A stretch of 64,000 nucleotides of DNA from QHXQ01 sp045807745 (GCA_045807745.1 JBJMGT010000037.1:1-64000), one strand, 5' to 3'. Numbered from the stretch's first letter, positions 17,501 to 26,010 are shown. Program-made: numbers and translations. Notes: generated by a model not told the origin, from the sequence alone.

Positions 17501-18108
17501 GCGGGCCGGACAACCCGCTCCACCCGGAACTTGATCGCGGCAGCTCCGACACGGACATCCGCCATCGGTTCACCTTTGCAAACGTCTACGATCTGCCTTT
17601 GGGCCGGAATCGGCGCTTCGGGAAGGAACTGCCGAAGGCGCTCGACTATGTGATCGGGGGCTTCCAACTGAACAACATCATTCAGTTGCAGTCGGGCCCG
17701 CACTTCAACGTCACCTGCAACGGCGGGCGCGTGGACATCCTCGGCGACCCGTCGCCGACGGCCGCGGACGAGGCCGCCGGGCGACAGTTGAACCGCGCTG
17801 CCTTTAGGTGTGCGACGACGCCTATCTTCGCCAGTAGTCCGGGCGGGCCGCACATCGGCTCGCTGGGCCGCAACGTCTTCAACGGCCGCCGGCAGTTCTA
17901 CTGGGATGCTTCGCTCTTTAAGAACTTCCCCGTGCCCGCGCTCGGCGAAGCGACCAACGTGCAGTTCCGCTTCTCCGCCTACAACGTGCTGAACCGCGTC
18001 AACCGGTCAGCGCCGAACGGCGACATCAACAACACGAACGACTTCGGGCGCGATCTCAGTGAACAGCGGCGGCGGCAGATGGAGTTCTCGCTCAAGCTGA
18101 TCTTCTAG
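14527..18108 (+). CDS. TonB-dependent receptor, Oar-like, with carboxypeptidase-regulatory domain
   Basis: This is an outer-membrane beta-barrel of about 1193 residues. The start at 14527 gives a signal peptide (LFALLACFVALALPLYAQ); the longer frame adds 27 unlikely residues. Residues ~33-120 form a carboxypeptidase-regulatory-like beta-sandwich (GTIVGTVSDPNGASVAGAKITATN ... YTIPNLLPGNYRVEFEQQGFKK). A plug region follows (VVESETSVRGDLITGRQVTDLPIPQRNFTLLAALSPGV), then a long barrel ending in ...QMEFSLKLIF with a terminal aromatic residue. Oar-type receptors are typical of Acidobacteria, Bacteroidetes and Myxococcota. The substrate is unknown; no SusD-type partner is adjacent. A long leader and a downstream hairpin suggest an independent unit. 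Confidence 0.92.
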   Translation: MKKLRMKPPALGRLFALLACFVALALPLYAQNNKGTIVGTVSDPNGASVAGAKITATNIATNVATEPATSGEDGTYTIPNLLPGNYRVEFEQQGFKKTVREPIVVETNARVPIDAQLEIGAVGGDVVTVTGEGPVVESETSVRGDLITGRQVTDLPIPQRNFTLLAALSPGVTRPNLGLLGGGGNFVAGGGGQNNTESTRFRESGGSVLVVNGARATNNNFTLDGVDNNESQFGQIAIYPNPDAIAEFKIETSVPSAESGRAGGGIISTTFKSGGNDFHGTAAEVYQGRFLSAAASQFDDDLTNRVPNYVTHNYYGTVGGPVFLPHFGEGGPRLYNGRNKTFFFFSLNGQRNSTPIFGGTGDPQAVPVPTAKMRVGDFSELLRPGTSQVYQRAGGGTVTAPIGTIFAPNGTPIPGNDLRNCASCGALSNFARNYLNAFPLPNLPGIGRNYRTNRKEHAVVDSYDVRIDHKILENNAFFGRYSKSKTARSRDNFFPLGASPTGNDLPAGPSAGDEFGNSRGFTMGDTHTFSPTVVNDARFGVNRVQIGIFNTGVNGTGGFAADISAKLGAKNINLSPTSSGIVLVGIVDNLNNEDRAVEFTGDGGPFYFLSNNFNFADAVTVVHGNSTFKLGGDLRVRQNSNFDGGRNNGTKGNYQYGTTGSGFVSGNYNGIGPNDAGSSLANFLLGYAPGFVGRGDPGGPYFQSNKEIAFFVQDDWKVKSDLTMNLGLRYDIFQAPTERFNQQSNFEPATRTIVVAGPDAPGGRDLAFTDKNNFGPRIGLAYSGFRKDKKMVLRGGYGVLYSTDVSAAQPLTANPGTGAASYGCTPITNPGGCQFPVLAQRYLFDVGVPTAPVITAAPGSRFAAPTGGTILFVDPNRKDEMYHQYNITGQYEFAPNWLAEIAYVGSLGRNLLTLTNIGTAGDEGGPGSREVSGINSVIATRYNGSSRYDALQSKLEKRFSRGLSVLSTYTWAHAIDTSPGGICSGGASARDCGPDNPLHPELDRGSSDTDIRHRFTFANVYDLPLGRNRRFGKELPKALDYVIGGFQLNNIIQLQSGPHFNVTCNGGRVDILGDPSPTAADEAAGRQLNRAAFRCATTPIFASSPGGPHIGSLGRNVFNGRRQFYWDASLFKNFPVPALGEATNVQFRFSAYNVLNRVNRSAPNGDINNTNDFGRDLSEQRRRQMEFSLKLIF

Positions 18109-18133
18109 GTCAACATTGACAGCATGACCAAGG

Positions 18134-18171
18134 ATCGAGTGGCGGGCACGTGGTATCGCCCGCCACTCGAT
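18134..18171 (+). terminator. Hairpin terminator of the TonB receptor gene
   Basis: A perfect 14-bp inverted repeat (ATCGAGTGGCGGGC, 18134-18147, with 18158-18171) encloses a 10-base loop and is followed by TAGTTT. It begins 26 bases after the receptor stop codon. Confidence 0.75.
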
Positions 18172-18294
18172 TAGTTTATGTAGCCCGGACACCGCCCGCG
18201 CGCTTGAGCTTGCGCGGCCGCACAGGTTAAGCTGCGCCTACGGTGGCCGCAAACTAACTCCCCGGCCGCATCAATCAATCGAAAGGCGTCGATC

Positions 18295-18945
18295 ATGAGT
18301 CGTAAAAGCCGGAGCAACAGGCTGCGTATCGCGTGCGTGCTGGGCGCGCTGCTGTGCTTGTCCTTGGGTGGTGGCAGCCATGCTGCGCAGGAGCAGGAGA
18401 AGAGCATTGGCGGCAAAGAGCACGAGGATAATATTCTCGGCGTGCGTATCGGCATGGATGTCCCGACGGCCCTTGAGGCCGTCTTCCGCAACGGCCAACG
18501 CAAGCCGGGCCAAGAGAAGCCCGATGCCAAGAAGAATGAGGGCAAAGACAATAAAGACGTGCGTGTGCTCTATAAAGGGCTGAAGGTGGGCGAGCTGTCC
18601 ATCGTCTTCGCCGAGGGCAAATGGGTTAAAGAGATCATGCTGATCTACGCCGGAGCGATCCCCGTAGATACTCTACGCCTGCCTTATTCGAGCAATATCG
18701 GGGAGGCTCTGAGCGGGTTGCGCTATGATGATCGCTACAACATCGGTTTTACTAGTACGGACAAACGCGAACGATACTGGTGGCGCGATGAAAATACGCC
18801 GGCCGGTTATCATGTGCGCGTAGGTTTCATCTCCGGCAAACTCACATCGGCTGGCTCGGCGACATACACCACCGTCGCCCGGAAAATTATCACCGTCACA
18901 CCCGGCGATGAGGCTGCGTTCCTAAAAGCTATGGGCGGGCAGTGA
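18295..18945 (+). CDS. Secreted protein of unknown function
   Basis: This is a 216-residue exported protein; the signal peptide ends near residue 31 (VLGALLCLSLGGGSHAA). Ribosome site AAAGG lies 8-9 bases before the ATG. The mature part begins with a short segment that resembles a small periplasmic alpha/beta fold (NILGVRIGMDVPTALEAVFRNG), followed by a very charged loop (KPGQEKPDAKKNEGKDNKD) and several beta-like stretches. It ends 10 bases before the next GTG start, so it is probably co-transcribed with the TPR gene. The family is not recognised. Confidence 0.8.
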   Translation: MSRKSRSNRLRIACVLGALLCLSLGGGSHAAQEQEKSIGGKEHEDNILGVRIGMDVPTALEAVFRNGQRKPGQEKPDAKKNEGKDNKDVRVLYKGLKVGELSIVFAEGKWVKEIMLIYAGAIPVDTLRLPYSSNIGEALSGLRYDDRYNIGFTSTDKRERYWWRDENTPAGYHVRVGFISGKLTSAGSATYTTVARKIITVTPGDEAAFLKAMGGQ

Positions 18946-18955
18946 GTTAGTAAAA

Positions 18956-20716
18956 GTGGTTCTTGATTTATCAATTTGGTTTTCGCCCACGCGCCGGCCG
19001 CGCCGTTGGTTGCGCGCGGCCGTGCTCGCAGCCGGGATCGGTCTCACCGGCCTGTGCGCGTCGCCGCCACTCAACGCCCAGCCGCCACGCACACACGCGG
19101 CCCAAACTAGCGCGCCCGCGCCCGCCCGGCGCAAGCAAATGGACGAACTTGGCGAAGTCGCTGCGCTGTTGCAGTCCGGTAGGCTGGCCGAGGCGGAGAC
19201 GCAGGTGCGGCAGGTTGTGCGCGCCGCGCCGCGCAACGCCGCCGCGCACACACTGCTCGGCGTCATCCTCGATCAGCTTGGCCGGATGGACGAGGCCGAG
19301 CAGTCCTACCGCGCGGCCCTCCAACTCGAGCCGCAGAACGTCTCCGCGCTGGCCAATCTAGGCGTTTTGCTGGCGCGCACCAAGCGGCTCGATCAAGCCA
19401 TCGAAACGTTCGAGGCGGTCTTGCGCATCGAGCCTGCACACGCAAAGGCCGGCTTCAATCTCGGTGCGCTTTACGCCGCGCGTGGCGACTACAACCGCGC
19501 CATCCCGTTGCTGGAACGAGCGGCCGGCATCGCGAGTCCGGCCCAAGTTAAGTCGGCCGCCAAGGGCGATGTGGCGCTGCTGCTCACGCTCGTCAATGCT
19601 TACGCACACGCGGGACGCGGGGCGGACGCACGTACCCTGGCGGCGCTCGTCGAGCAACTCGCAGGCGACGACGCGCGCACGCTGTTCACGCTCGGTCTGA
19701 GTCTCGCTGAAGGGCGCGAGTATGCACAGGCCGCGCGGCTGTTCGAGCGCACCAACGCGCTGCGCCCGCGGACGTTTGAAGTGCTCTATAATCTCGGCAT
19801 CGCCCTCTACAATCTCGACCGGCTCGAAGAGGCCGCGCAGGCTTTGTCGGCCGCCGCCGCCATCACGCCAAACGAGGCCGAGCCTTACTACCGGCTCGGT
19901 CTCATCGCCTCGGCGCGCGGCGACAGCAAGACCGCCATCGCGCTCTGGCTCAAGGCGTTGGCCCTGCGCCCGGTATATCCTGAGGCCAACTTCATGATCG
20001 GCGAGGAGTTGTTGAAGAAGGGGATCGCCGAGAATGCGATTCAGTATTATGCAAGCGCGCTGGCGCAAGACCCGGCGAAGCTGATCTATCACATCCGCCT
20101 CGGCGTCGCGGACTTCCGCAGTCAACGCTATGAGGCCGCGCGCACAGTGTTCACCGAAGCGTTGCAGCGTTTTCCCGCCGACGCCAATCTCTATTTCCTG
20201 CTCGGCTACGCGGCGCGCGCCGAAGGGCAGTACGACGCGGCCATCGCGGCCTTCAACCGGTCGCTCGCGCTCAAGCCCGACAACCCGGACGTGCTGACGA
20301 ACCTCGGCTTCATCGCCGACCAGCGCGGGCAGCCGGAAGAGGCGGAGCGGCTATTGCGCCAGGCGATCAAGCTCGACCCGAATAGCTTTCCCGCGCATCA
20401 TGATCTGGGGCGCTTATTGGTCAAGCTCAAACGGTTCGACGAGGCCCTGCCCGTCCTCCAACGCGGCGTGAGTCTGCACAGCGACGATCCGGGCATTCAC
20501 TATCAACTCTTTCTCGCGTACACGCGCCTCAAGCGCAAACCGGAGGCCGAGCGCGAGTTGGCCATCTTCAAGCAGTTTGAAGAGGCGAATAAGCATGCGC
20601 CGACGCCGCTCGGCGGTGCGCCCGCAGGGACGACCGCGAGCGGCGTCGATGCGCCGCCGCCTTTGCCCCCGGCGGTTGCGGGCGAGTCGGGCAAACCACC
20701 CGCGCCACGCGAGTGA
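18956..20716 (+). CDS. Secreted or membrane-tethered TPR-repeat protein
   Basis: This is a 586-residue protein made almost wholly of tetratricopeptide repeats (about 13) from residue ~65 to ~545, for example AHTLLGVILDQLGRMDEAEQSYRAALQLEPQN. An N-terminal hydrophobic stretch (LRAAVLAAGIGLTGLCASPPLNAQ) points to export. The GTG start fits the spacing behind the previous gene. The C-terminus is Pro/Ala-rich. TPR arrays mediate protein-protein contacts. A paralogue at 38164-39477 shares the segment xANFMIGEELxKxG...Y..ALAQDPAKLIYxIRLG. It lies just upstream of the cytochrome genes and may scaffold that redox system; this is inference. Confidence 0.88.
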   Translation: MVLDLSIWFSPTRRPRRWLRAAVLAAGIGLTGLCASPPLNAQPPRTHAAQTSAPAPARRKQMDELGEVAALLQSGRLAEAETQVRQVVRAAPRNAAAHTLLGVILDQLGRMDEAEQSYRAALQLEPQNVSALANLGVLLARTKRLDQAIETFEAVLRIEPAHAKAGFNLGALYAARGDYNRAIPLLERAAGIASPAQVKSAAKGDVALLLTLVNAYAHAGRGADARTLAALVEQLAGDDARTLFTLGLSLAEGREYAQAARLFERTNALRPRTFEVLYNLGIALYNLDRLEEAAQALSAAAAITPNEAEPYYRLGLIASARGDSKTAIALWLKALALRPVYPEANFMIGEELLKKGIAENAIQYYASALAQDPAKLIYHIRLGVADFRSQRYEAARTVFTEALQRFPADANLYFLLGYAARAEGQYDAAIAAFNRSLALKPDNPDVLTNLGFIADQRGQPEEAERLLRQAIKLDPNSFPAHHDLGRLLVKLKRFDEALPVLQRGVSLHSDDPGIHYQLFLAYTRLKRKPEAERELAIFKQFEEANKHAPTPLGGAPAGTTASGVDAPPPLPPAVAGESGKPPAPRE

Positions 20717-20904
20717 AATGGCGACTGCCGCGCACGATCCTGCGGCTGTTGCGTTTTGCTGCTCCGCACTTGCCGTTTATAATCAGGCGCTCGTGTCGGT
20801 GTTGTGTGTGCGTAGCAAGAAGCCGGGCGGCGGTTCGTCAGAATCAGCGCCCACGCGTTTAAGTTAAACTGGCTTAACTCTGCTTGTTCTCCGGAATTTA
20901 ATTC

Positions 20905-23166
20905 ATGCGCAAGCTAGTAAGTAATTTCCCCTACTCTGTTGTACTCCGGCCCACGCGGCGCGGCTACTGGCTGCGGCTCGCGGTCGTCTGCCTCTTTGCC
21001 GTGCCGCTCTGCTTTGTTTTGCGAGGTGCGGCGGCCGGCGCTGGCGGCGAAAGTGCTGACACGGTCGAGCATTACAATCAGGAGATCGATAAGAACTACG
21101 ATCACAAATTCGGCGCGAATCCGTTCGCGCCGTCGAATGCGACGACCGTGACGGGCAAGTTCATTCCTGGCGAGATGTTCGTCGCGGCCAGCCGCTGTCA
21201 GAAGTGTCACACAGACGCGCACGCGCAGTGGACGGAGTCGGCGCACCGCAACAGTTTCCGCGAGCCGTTCTATCAGAAGAACGTCAAGGACTTGATCTCG
21301 CAGCGCGGCATCGAATACACGCGCCACTGCGAGGCGTGTCACAACCCGGCGGCGCTCTTCGCCGGCGCGCTGACCAAAGACTCGAAGGTGAAGCGCCCGT
21401 TTGACGATGACGGCGTCTCCTGCATCGCGTGCCACTCGATTCAGGAGGGCAACAAGCGCGGCATCGGCGGCTACGTGATGGGCGAACCGGCGCTCCTTGT
21501 GAAAGAGGACGGCACGCGGCGGCTGCTCGGTGTGGCCGATCAGGAAATCTTGGACGACGTGCCTTCGCACCGGCGCGCGATGATGCGGCCTGCGCTCAAG
21601 GACGCCGCGTTCTGTTCGGCCTGTCACAAGTCGCAAGTGCCGCACGAGTTGAACGACTACAAGTTCCTGCGCGCCTTCGCCGTCGCGGACGAGTTCCAGC
21701 AGTCTTCGTTTGCGAAAGAGACGCCGCACCCGTTCTACACGCGCGATCTCGAATCGTGTAACTCCTGCCACATGAAGAAGGAGGCCGCGCCGCTCTTCGA
21801 CGTGTCGGCGAAAGAGGGCGTGCTGCGCTCGCATCGTTGGGCGGCGGCGAATACGGCCATCCCGACCTTCTACAAGTGGCCCGAACAACTCGCCGCCGTG
21901 CAAAAGTTTTTAGAGGCGGACGCGGTCGGCGTTGACATCTTCGCCGTCCGGCACAGAGGGCCGCAGGGTGGCTTTGAAGAGTTGGTCGCGCCGCTCAATC
22001 GCAGCCCTTTGACGCTTACGTCCGGCGACCGTCTAACCGCCGACGTGGTCATCACCAACAAGAACATCGGGCACTCTTTCCCGCCGGAGTTGCGCGATTT
22101 CTACGAGGCTTACGTCGAGTTCACGGTGAAAGACGACGCTGGCCAGACGCTCTACAATTCCGGCTTCATCAAACCGAACGGTTATCTGGACGAGTCGGCG
22201 CACAGCTACAAAACTTATCTCGTCAAAGGCGACGGGTCGTTTAACGACAAGCACCACATCTGGCGCACGAAGGTCACGGCGCAGAACAATCAAATACAGT
22301 CGGGGCGCTCCGACATGGCGCGTTATCAGTTCTCCGTGCCGGCGAATCTGCAAGGGGGCTTGCATCTCTCCGCGCGCGTCCGCTATCGCCGCTTCACGCG
22401 CGTCTTTCAAGACTACGTGCTCGGCAAATCCATCGACTATCCAATCGTGACGATGGCGACGACCGAGGTCGCTTTGAAGCTCGGCGCGAACGAGCCGCAA
22501 GCGCCGGTGAAAGGCGCGATGCCCGATTGGCGGCGTTGGAACAATTACGGCATCGCGCTCTTGGACAATCGGCAGTACGAACTCGCCGCCGCCGCCTTCG
22601 CCCGCGCCGCCGAACTCGACGAGACGTATCGCCCGACCGCGATCACGAACCGCGCGCTCGCGTTGTTTGAACTCGAACAGTACGAGCCGGCCGCGCAACT
22701 GCTCGATGGCGTGCTCGCCAGCAGTCCAAACAACATGCGCGCGCTCTTCCAGCGCACGCGCATCAATATCAAGCGCGGCGAGTTGCAGGTGGCCGAAGCG
22801 AATTTGCACCGCATCCTCGATGCATTCCCGCGCGACCGCGTCTCCTGGCAACAGTTGGGCGAGTTGTGCAAGATCAAACGCGACTTCACGGGCGCGCGCC
22901 ACTGCTACGAGACGATCCTCGCGATTGATCCGGAAGATACCGGCGCGCACTACAACCTGATGCTCGTCTATCGCAAGCTCGGCATGAACGAGGAAGCGAA
23001 ACGCGAGGCGAAAATCTTCGCCGACCAGAAAGACGACCCGGCGTCGTTCCCCCTCGCCAACGAGTTCCTGCGTCGTCATCCGGAGATGAGCAACGAGAGC
23101 GTGCCATGGCACGTGCATCAACTGAGCGAAGCGAAAGGGGCGGCCGCGCAGTCCGCCGGACAGTAA
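20905..23166 (+). CDS. Pentaheme cytochrome c with C-terminal TPR domain
   Basis: This 753-residue exported multiheme cytochrome has a signal-anchor at about residues 22-46. Five CxxCH heme-binding motifs are visible: CQKCH (98), CEACH (142), CIACH (173), CSACH (237) and CNSCH (285). The spacing resembles cytochrome c-554-type multiheme proteins. Residues ~340-500 form a beta-sandwich region with GHSFPPELRDFYEAYVEF. Residues ~530-700 are TPRs (NNYGIALLDNRQYELAAAAFARAAEL...). The next gene, a mono-heme cytochrome, starts on the base after its stop. A periplasmic electron-transfer role is clear; the donor and acceptor are not. Confidence 0.92.
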   Translation: MRKLVSNFPYSVVLRPTRRGYWLRLAVVCLFAVPLCFVLRGAAAGAGGESADTVEHYNQEIDKNYDHKFGANPFAPSNATTVTGKFIPGEMFVAASRCQKCHTDAHAQWTESAHRNSFREPFYQKNVKDLISQRGIEYTRHCEACHNPAALFAGALTKDSKVKRPFDDDGVSCIACHSIQEGNKRGIGGYVMGEPALLVKEDGTRRLLGVADQEILDDVPSHRRAMMRPALKDAAFCSACHKSQVPHELNDYKFLRAFAVADEFQQSSFAKETPHPFYTRDLESCNSCHMKKEAAPLFDVSAKEGVLRSHRWAAANTAIPTFYKWPEQLAAVQKFLEADAVGVDIFAVRHRGPQGGFEELVAPLNRSPLTLTSGDRLTADVVITNKNIGHSFPPELRDFYEAYVEFTVKDDAGQTLYNSGFIKPNGYLDESAHSYKTYLVKGDGSFNDKHHIWRTKVTAQNNQIQSGRSDMARYQFSVPANLQGGLHLSARVRYRRFTRVFQDYVLGKSIDYPIVTMATTEVALKLGANEPQAPVKGAMPDWRRWNNYGIALLDNRQYELAAAAFARAAELDETYRPTAITNRALALFELEQYEPAAQLLDGVLASSPNNMRALFQRTRINIKRGELQVAEANLHRILDAFPRDRVSWQQLGELCKIKRDFTGARHCYETILAIDPEDTGAHYNLMLVYRKLGMNEEAKREAKIFADQKDDPASFPLANEFLRRHPEMSNESVPWHVHQLSEAKGAAAQSAGQ

Positions 23167-23571
23167 ATGAGAGTTGACGAGCGTGCCATGGGTCGATTGA
23201 AAACTTACGTGCTCTTTTTCTTCGTCGCTATTGTTTGCGGCGGCACTTATCTACAACACAACGCCCGCGCCGCCGAGCCGCAGAAGTCGGGCCGGGGCGC
23301 GTCGAAGGTCGAGCGCGGGCGCACCGTCTACATGCAGAACTGCGCGCGTTGTCACGGCGCGGACGGGCAGAGCGCGACCGAGCAGGGCGAGTTGTACGGC
23401 GCGACCAAACTAGCAGACGCCGCCTGGTGGAAGTCCGAGCATATCAAAGACCGCCGGCTCATCAACTCGATCACCAACGGCAAGAAGGGCGGCATGCCCG
23501 CCTACGGCAAGCGCCTCTCAAAGGATGACATCGCCGCCGTCGTCGCCTTTGTCCACACGCTCAAGCAGTAA
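23167..23571 (+). CDS. Mono-heme class I cytochrome c
   Basis: This is a 134-residue exported cytochrome. The hydrophobic signal covers residues 12-27 (LKTYVLFFFVAIVCGG). A single heme motif CARCH is at residues 59-63, within RTVYMQNCARCHGADGQS. The axial Met is probably in GGMPAYGKRLSKDDIAAVVAFVHTL near the C-terminus. Its ATG directly follows the stop codon of the pentaheme cytochrome gene (TAAATG), so the two are translationally coupled and probably exchange electrons. An alternative ATG at 23188 would drop 7 residues. A terminator hairpin lies 58 bases downstream. Confidence 0.93.
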   Translation: MRVDERAMGRLKTYVLFFFVAIVCGGTYLQHNARAAEPQKSGRGASKVERGRTVYMQNCARCHGADGQSATEQGELYGATKLADAAWWKSEHIKDRRLINSITNGKKGGMPAYGKRLSKDDIAAVVAFVHTLKQ

Positions 23572-23628
23572 GACTTAGCCGCGCCGTCTGACTATATAGA
23601 CTCAATCCGGCGCTAACAGAACACGCAC

Positions 23629-23654
23629 AGGGTCGCGCGATTATGCGCGACCCT
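23629..23654 (+). terminator. Rho-independent-like terminator of the cytochrome operon
   Basis: A perfect 10-bp stem (AGGGTCGCGC, 23629-23638, with GCGCGACCCT, 23645-23654) has a 6-base loop GATTAT and is followed by TTATT. The loop contains the upstream ATG of the next frame, which argues against that ATG as a start. Confidence 0.75.
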
Positions 23655-23666
23655 TTATTGCATGCT

Positions 23667-24149
23667 ATGGACACCATCTTGTATTACCTCGGGCTGATCG
23701 CGACAATCATCGGCGTGCTCATTGTCATTGGTGTGCCTCTGTATTTTGTGTCAGCGCGAGCGCAGAGGAGAAAGCTTGATGTTGCGTTCGCCGGGCGAGA
23801 ACCCCTCGACGGGCCGACGTTCTATGAGCGTTTCTTTCGCACGCAGAACATCCCGGTTGAGATAGTAATGACAGTGCGGCGCATCCTCGAAGAGGAGATT
23901 GGCGTTGATCTTTCGCGGTTGCATGCGGACGACGATTTCACGGGTAATATACGATTCTTGCTGGAGTCGGATGGCTTGATCGGCGTGGAGATAGTCATGC
24001 GCCTTGAGGCAGAGTTCAAGATCAAGATTGATGATGCTGAGGCTGAGAGCGCGCACACCGTCAGGGATATAGTCGAGTTGGTGTGGCGTAAACTACAGGC
24101 GACAGGGCAAGCGTCCCCGTCCGATTACTCGCCGCAAGGTTGGCGTTAG
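23667..24149 (+). CDS. Membrane-anchored acyl-carrier-protein-like protein lacking the phosphopantetheine Ser
   Basis: This is a roughly 160-residue protein. An N-terminal membrane helix (YYLGLIATIIGVLIVIGVPLYFV, about 6-28) is followed by a basic stretch and a C-terminal domain with the ACP signature: a long helix II (LIGVEIVMRLEAEFKIKIDDAEAE) and helix IV (TVRDIVELVWRKL). The usual DSL motif reads D102-G103-L104, so the Ser that carries the prosthetic group is replaced by Gly. It is therefore probably not an active carrier but a binding or regulatory relative (DUF1493-like). Start 23667 is used because the longer frame begins inside the terminator loop. No fatty-acid genes are nearby. Confidence 0.72.
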   Translation: MDTILYYLGLIATIIGVLIVIGVPLYFVSARAQRRKLDVAFAGREPLDGPTFYERFFRTQNIPVEIVMTVRRILEEEIGVDLSRLHADDDFTGNIRFLLESDGLIGVEIVMRLEAEFKIKIDDAEAESAHTVRDIVELVWRKLQATGQASPSDYSPQGWR

Positions 24150-24212
24150 CGCATATTGTGAACTGACATCTCTGCCCGCGTGCGTTCTCTGTGCTGCGCG
24201 CGGCGAATTGTT

Positions 24213-24241
24213 TTGACAACTTCCGCGCGCTGCCTTATAAG
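24213..24241 (+). promoter_or_regulatory. Sigma-70-type promoter of malQ
   Basis: A consensus TTGACA (24213-24218) and TATAAG (24236-24241) are separated by exactly 17 bases, about 34 bases upstream of the malQ start. This is the best promoter match in the window. Confidence 0.7.
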
Positions 24242-24274
24242 CTTTGACCATTCTGACAACTAAGGGGTTTGGTC

Positions 24275-25840
24275 GTGAGCTTCCCACGCGCGAGCGGTAT
24301 TCTGCTGCATCCTACGTCTTTGCCCGGCCCCTACGGCGTCGGCGACCTCGGCGCTGAAGCCTACGCCTTCATAGACTTTCTCGCCGGAGCAGGGCAGACG
24401 CTCTGGCAAGTGCTCCCGCTCGGCCCCACCGGCTACGGCGACTCGCCCTATCAGTGCTTCTCCGCCTTCGCCGGCAACACCCTGCTCATCAGTCCCGACA
24501 AGTTGATCGAACAGAGCTTGCTCACCAAACAAGACGTGGCCGCCGCGCCGCCGGCAACAGCCGAGCGCATCGATTACGGCCCCGTCATTGAATACAAACA
24601 CAAACTGCTCTGGCGCGCGTTTGAAAATTTCAAACAGACGACTGATACGGACTCACGCACCGAGTTCGACGCGTTCTGTCAACATGCGGCCGCTTGGCTC
24701 GACGACTACGCGCTCTTTCGCGCGATGAAGGACGTGCGCGGCGGTGCGGCTTGGTACAAGTGGGAGCAGCCGATGGTCGCGCGCGACGCGGGCGCACTCC
24801 AAGCCGCGCGCGCACACCTGAGCGAGAAGATCGAGGCGCGCAAGTTCTGGCAGTTTCTGTTCTTCAAACAGTGGGCGGCGCTCAAGGCTTACGCCAACGA
24901 ACGGCGCATACAGATCGTCGGCGACATCCCGATCTTCGTCGCGCACGATTCGGCGGACGTGTGGGTCAACAAGCACTTGTTCAAGTTGACTAAAGACGGC
25001 AGCCCGCAAGTCGTCGCCGGTGTCCCGCCCGACTACTTCAGTCAAACGGGCCAACTGTGGGGCAACCCGCTCTACGATTGGGCGCGCATGCGCGCCGAAG
25101 GCTTTCGCTGGTGGATCGAGCGCATCAGCGCCTTGCTCCACGAGTTTGATATATTGCGCATCGATCACTTTCGCGGCTTCGCGGCCAGTTGGGAGATACC
25201 GGGCGGCGACAAGACGGCGGAGCGCGGTCGTTGGGTCGAAGCGCCGGGGCGCGAGTTATTCACGGCGATCAAAGACGCGCTCGGCGATCTGCCAATCATC
25301 GCCGAAGACCTCGGCGTCATCACGCCGGACGTGGAAGCTTTGCGCGACGACTGCGGTTTTCCCGGCATGCGCATCCTCCAATTCGCTTTTGGCGGCGACA
25401 CCAAAAACATCGACCTACCGCACAACTATCACCCGAACCTCGTCGCCTACACGGGGACGCACGACAACGACACGACCGTCGGCTGGTTCAACTCCGCAGC
25501 GGGCGCAGGCTCTACACGCACGGCCGAACAGATCGAGCGCGAACGCAATTTCTGTCTCAAGTATCTGCACACGCAGGGCCGCGAGATTCACTGGGACTTC
25601 ATCCGCACAGTGCTGGCGTCGGTCGCCAATACAGCCATCGTGCCCTTGCAGGACGTGCTCGGCTGCGGCACGGAGGCGCGCATGAACCTGCCCAACAGCA
25701 CCAACGGCAACTGGGGCTGGCGCTACAAGAAAAAGGCCCTGACCGCGAAGGTGCGCGCCCGGCTGAAAGATTTATCTGAACTGTATGGGCGCAACCTTGC
25801 AGTTGAAGTCGGCGCGGACAAGGCGGACGCTGCTAAGTAA
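24275..25840 (+). CDS. malQ: 4-alpha-glucanotransferase (amylomaltase)
   Basis: This GH77 enzyme of 521 residues transfers alpha-1,4-glucan chains between maltodextrins. The family signature RASGILLHPTSLPGPYGVGDLG is at the N-terminus. Catalytic residues are visible: nucleophile Asp297 in DILRIDHFRG, acid/base Glu344 in PIIAEDLGVI and the transition-state Asp397 in YTGTHDNDTTVGW. GTG at 24275 is chosen because AAGGGG stands 7 bases before it; a TTG at 24269 is too close. There is no signal peptide, so it is cytosolic and would process the maltodextrins imported by the neighbouring transporter. It has a strong own promoter. Confidence 0.96.
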   Translation: MSFPRASGILLHPTSLPGPYGVGDLGAEAYAFIDFLAGAGQTLWQVLPLGPTGYGDSPYQCFSAFAGNTLLISPDKLIEQSLLTKQDVAAAPPATAERIDYGPVIEYKHKLLWRAFENFKQTTDTDSRTEFDAFCQHAAAWLDDYALFRAMKDVRGGAAWYKWEQPMVARDAGALQAARAHLSEKIEARKFWQFLFFKQWAALKAYANERRIQIVGDIPIFVAHDSADVWVNKHLFKLTKDGSPQVVAGVPPDYFSQTGQLWGNPLYDWARMRAEGFRWWIERISALLHEFDILRIDHFRGFAASWEIPGGDKTAERGRWVEAPGRELFTAIKDALGDLPIIAEDLGVITPDVEALRDDCGFPGMRILQFAFGGDTKNIDLPHNYHPNLVAYTGTHDNDTTVGWFNSAAGAGSTRTAEQIERERNFCLKYLHTQGREIHWDFIRTVLASVANTAIVPLQDVLGCGTEARMNLPNSTNGNWGWRYKKKALTAKVRARLKDLSELYGRNLAVEVGADKADAAK

Positions 25841-25871
25841 TCATTCAGCTTGAGTCTTAGGCGCGGGATGA

Positions 25872-25998
25872 TTCACCACCGCAGACACAGAGGAAACGAT
25901 GAAGGCAGAACGATGAACGATGAATAAAGGACAACTGCTTTTTAGTTCATCGTTCATCGTTCTGCCTTCATACTTCTCTCTGTGTCTGCGGTGGTGAA
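25872..25998. repeat. Long intergenic inverted repeat of word-like units (two 53-base arms)
   Basis: Arms 25872-25924 and 25946-25998 are nearly perfect reverse complements, with mismatches only around arm positions 22-28, and enclose a 21-base loop. The arms contain short internal repeats such as CGATGAACGATGAA and the block CACCGCAGACACAGAGG. It belongs to a class of similar palindromes at six sites in this window. It ends 12 bases before the amylase ATG and could terminate malQ transcription. Confidence 0.8.
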
Positions 25999-26010
25999 AA
26001 ATAACTTGCT

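Noticed and set aside
23643..23666. Upstream ATG for the acyl-carrier-like gene
   Set aside because: It lies in the loop of the cytochrome-operon terminator, so the mRNA carrying it would be poorly made or structured; ATG 23667 was preferred.
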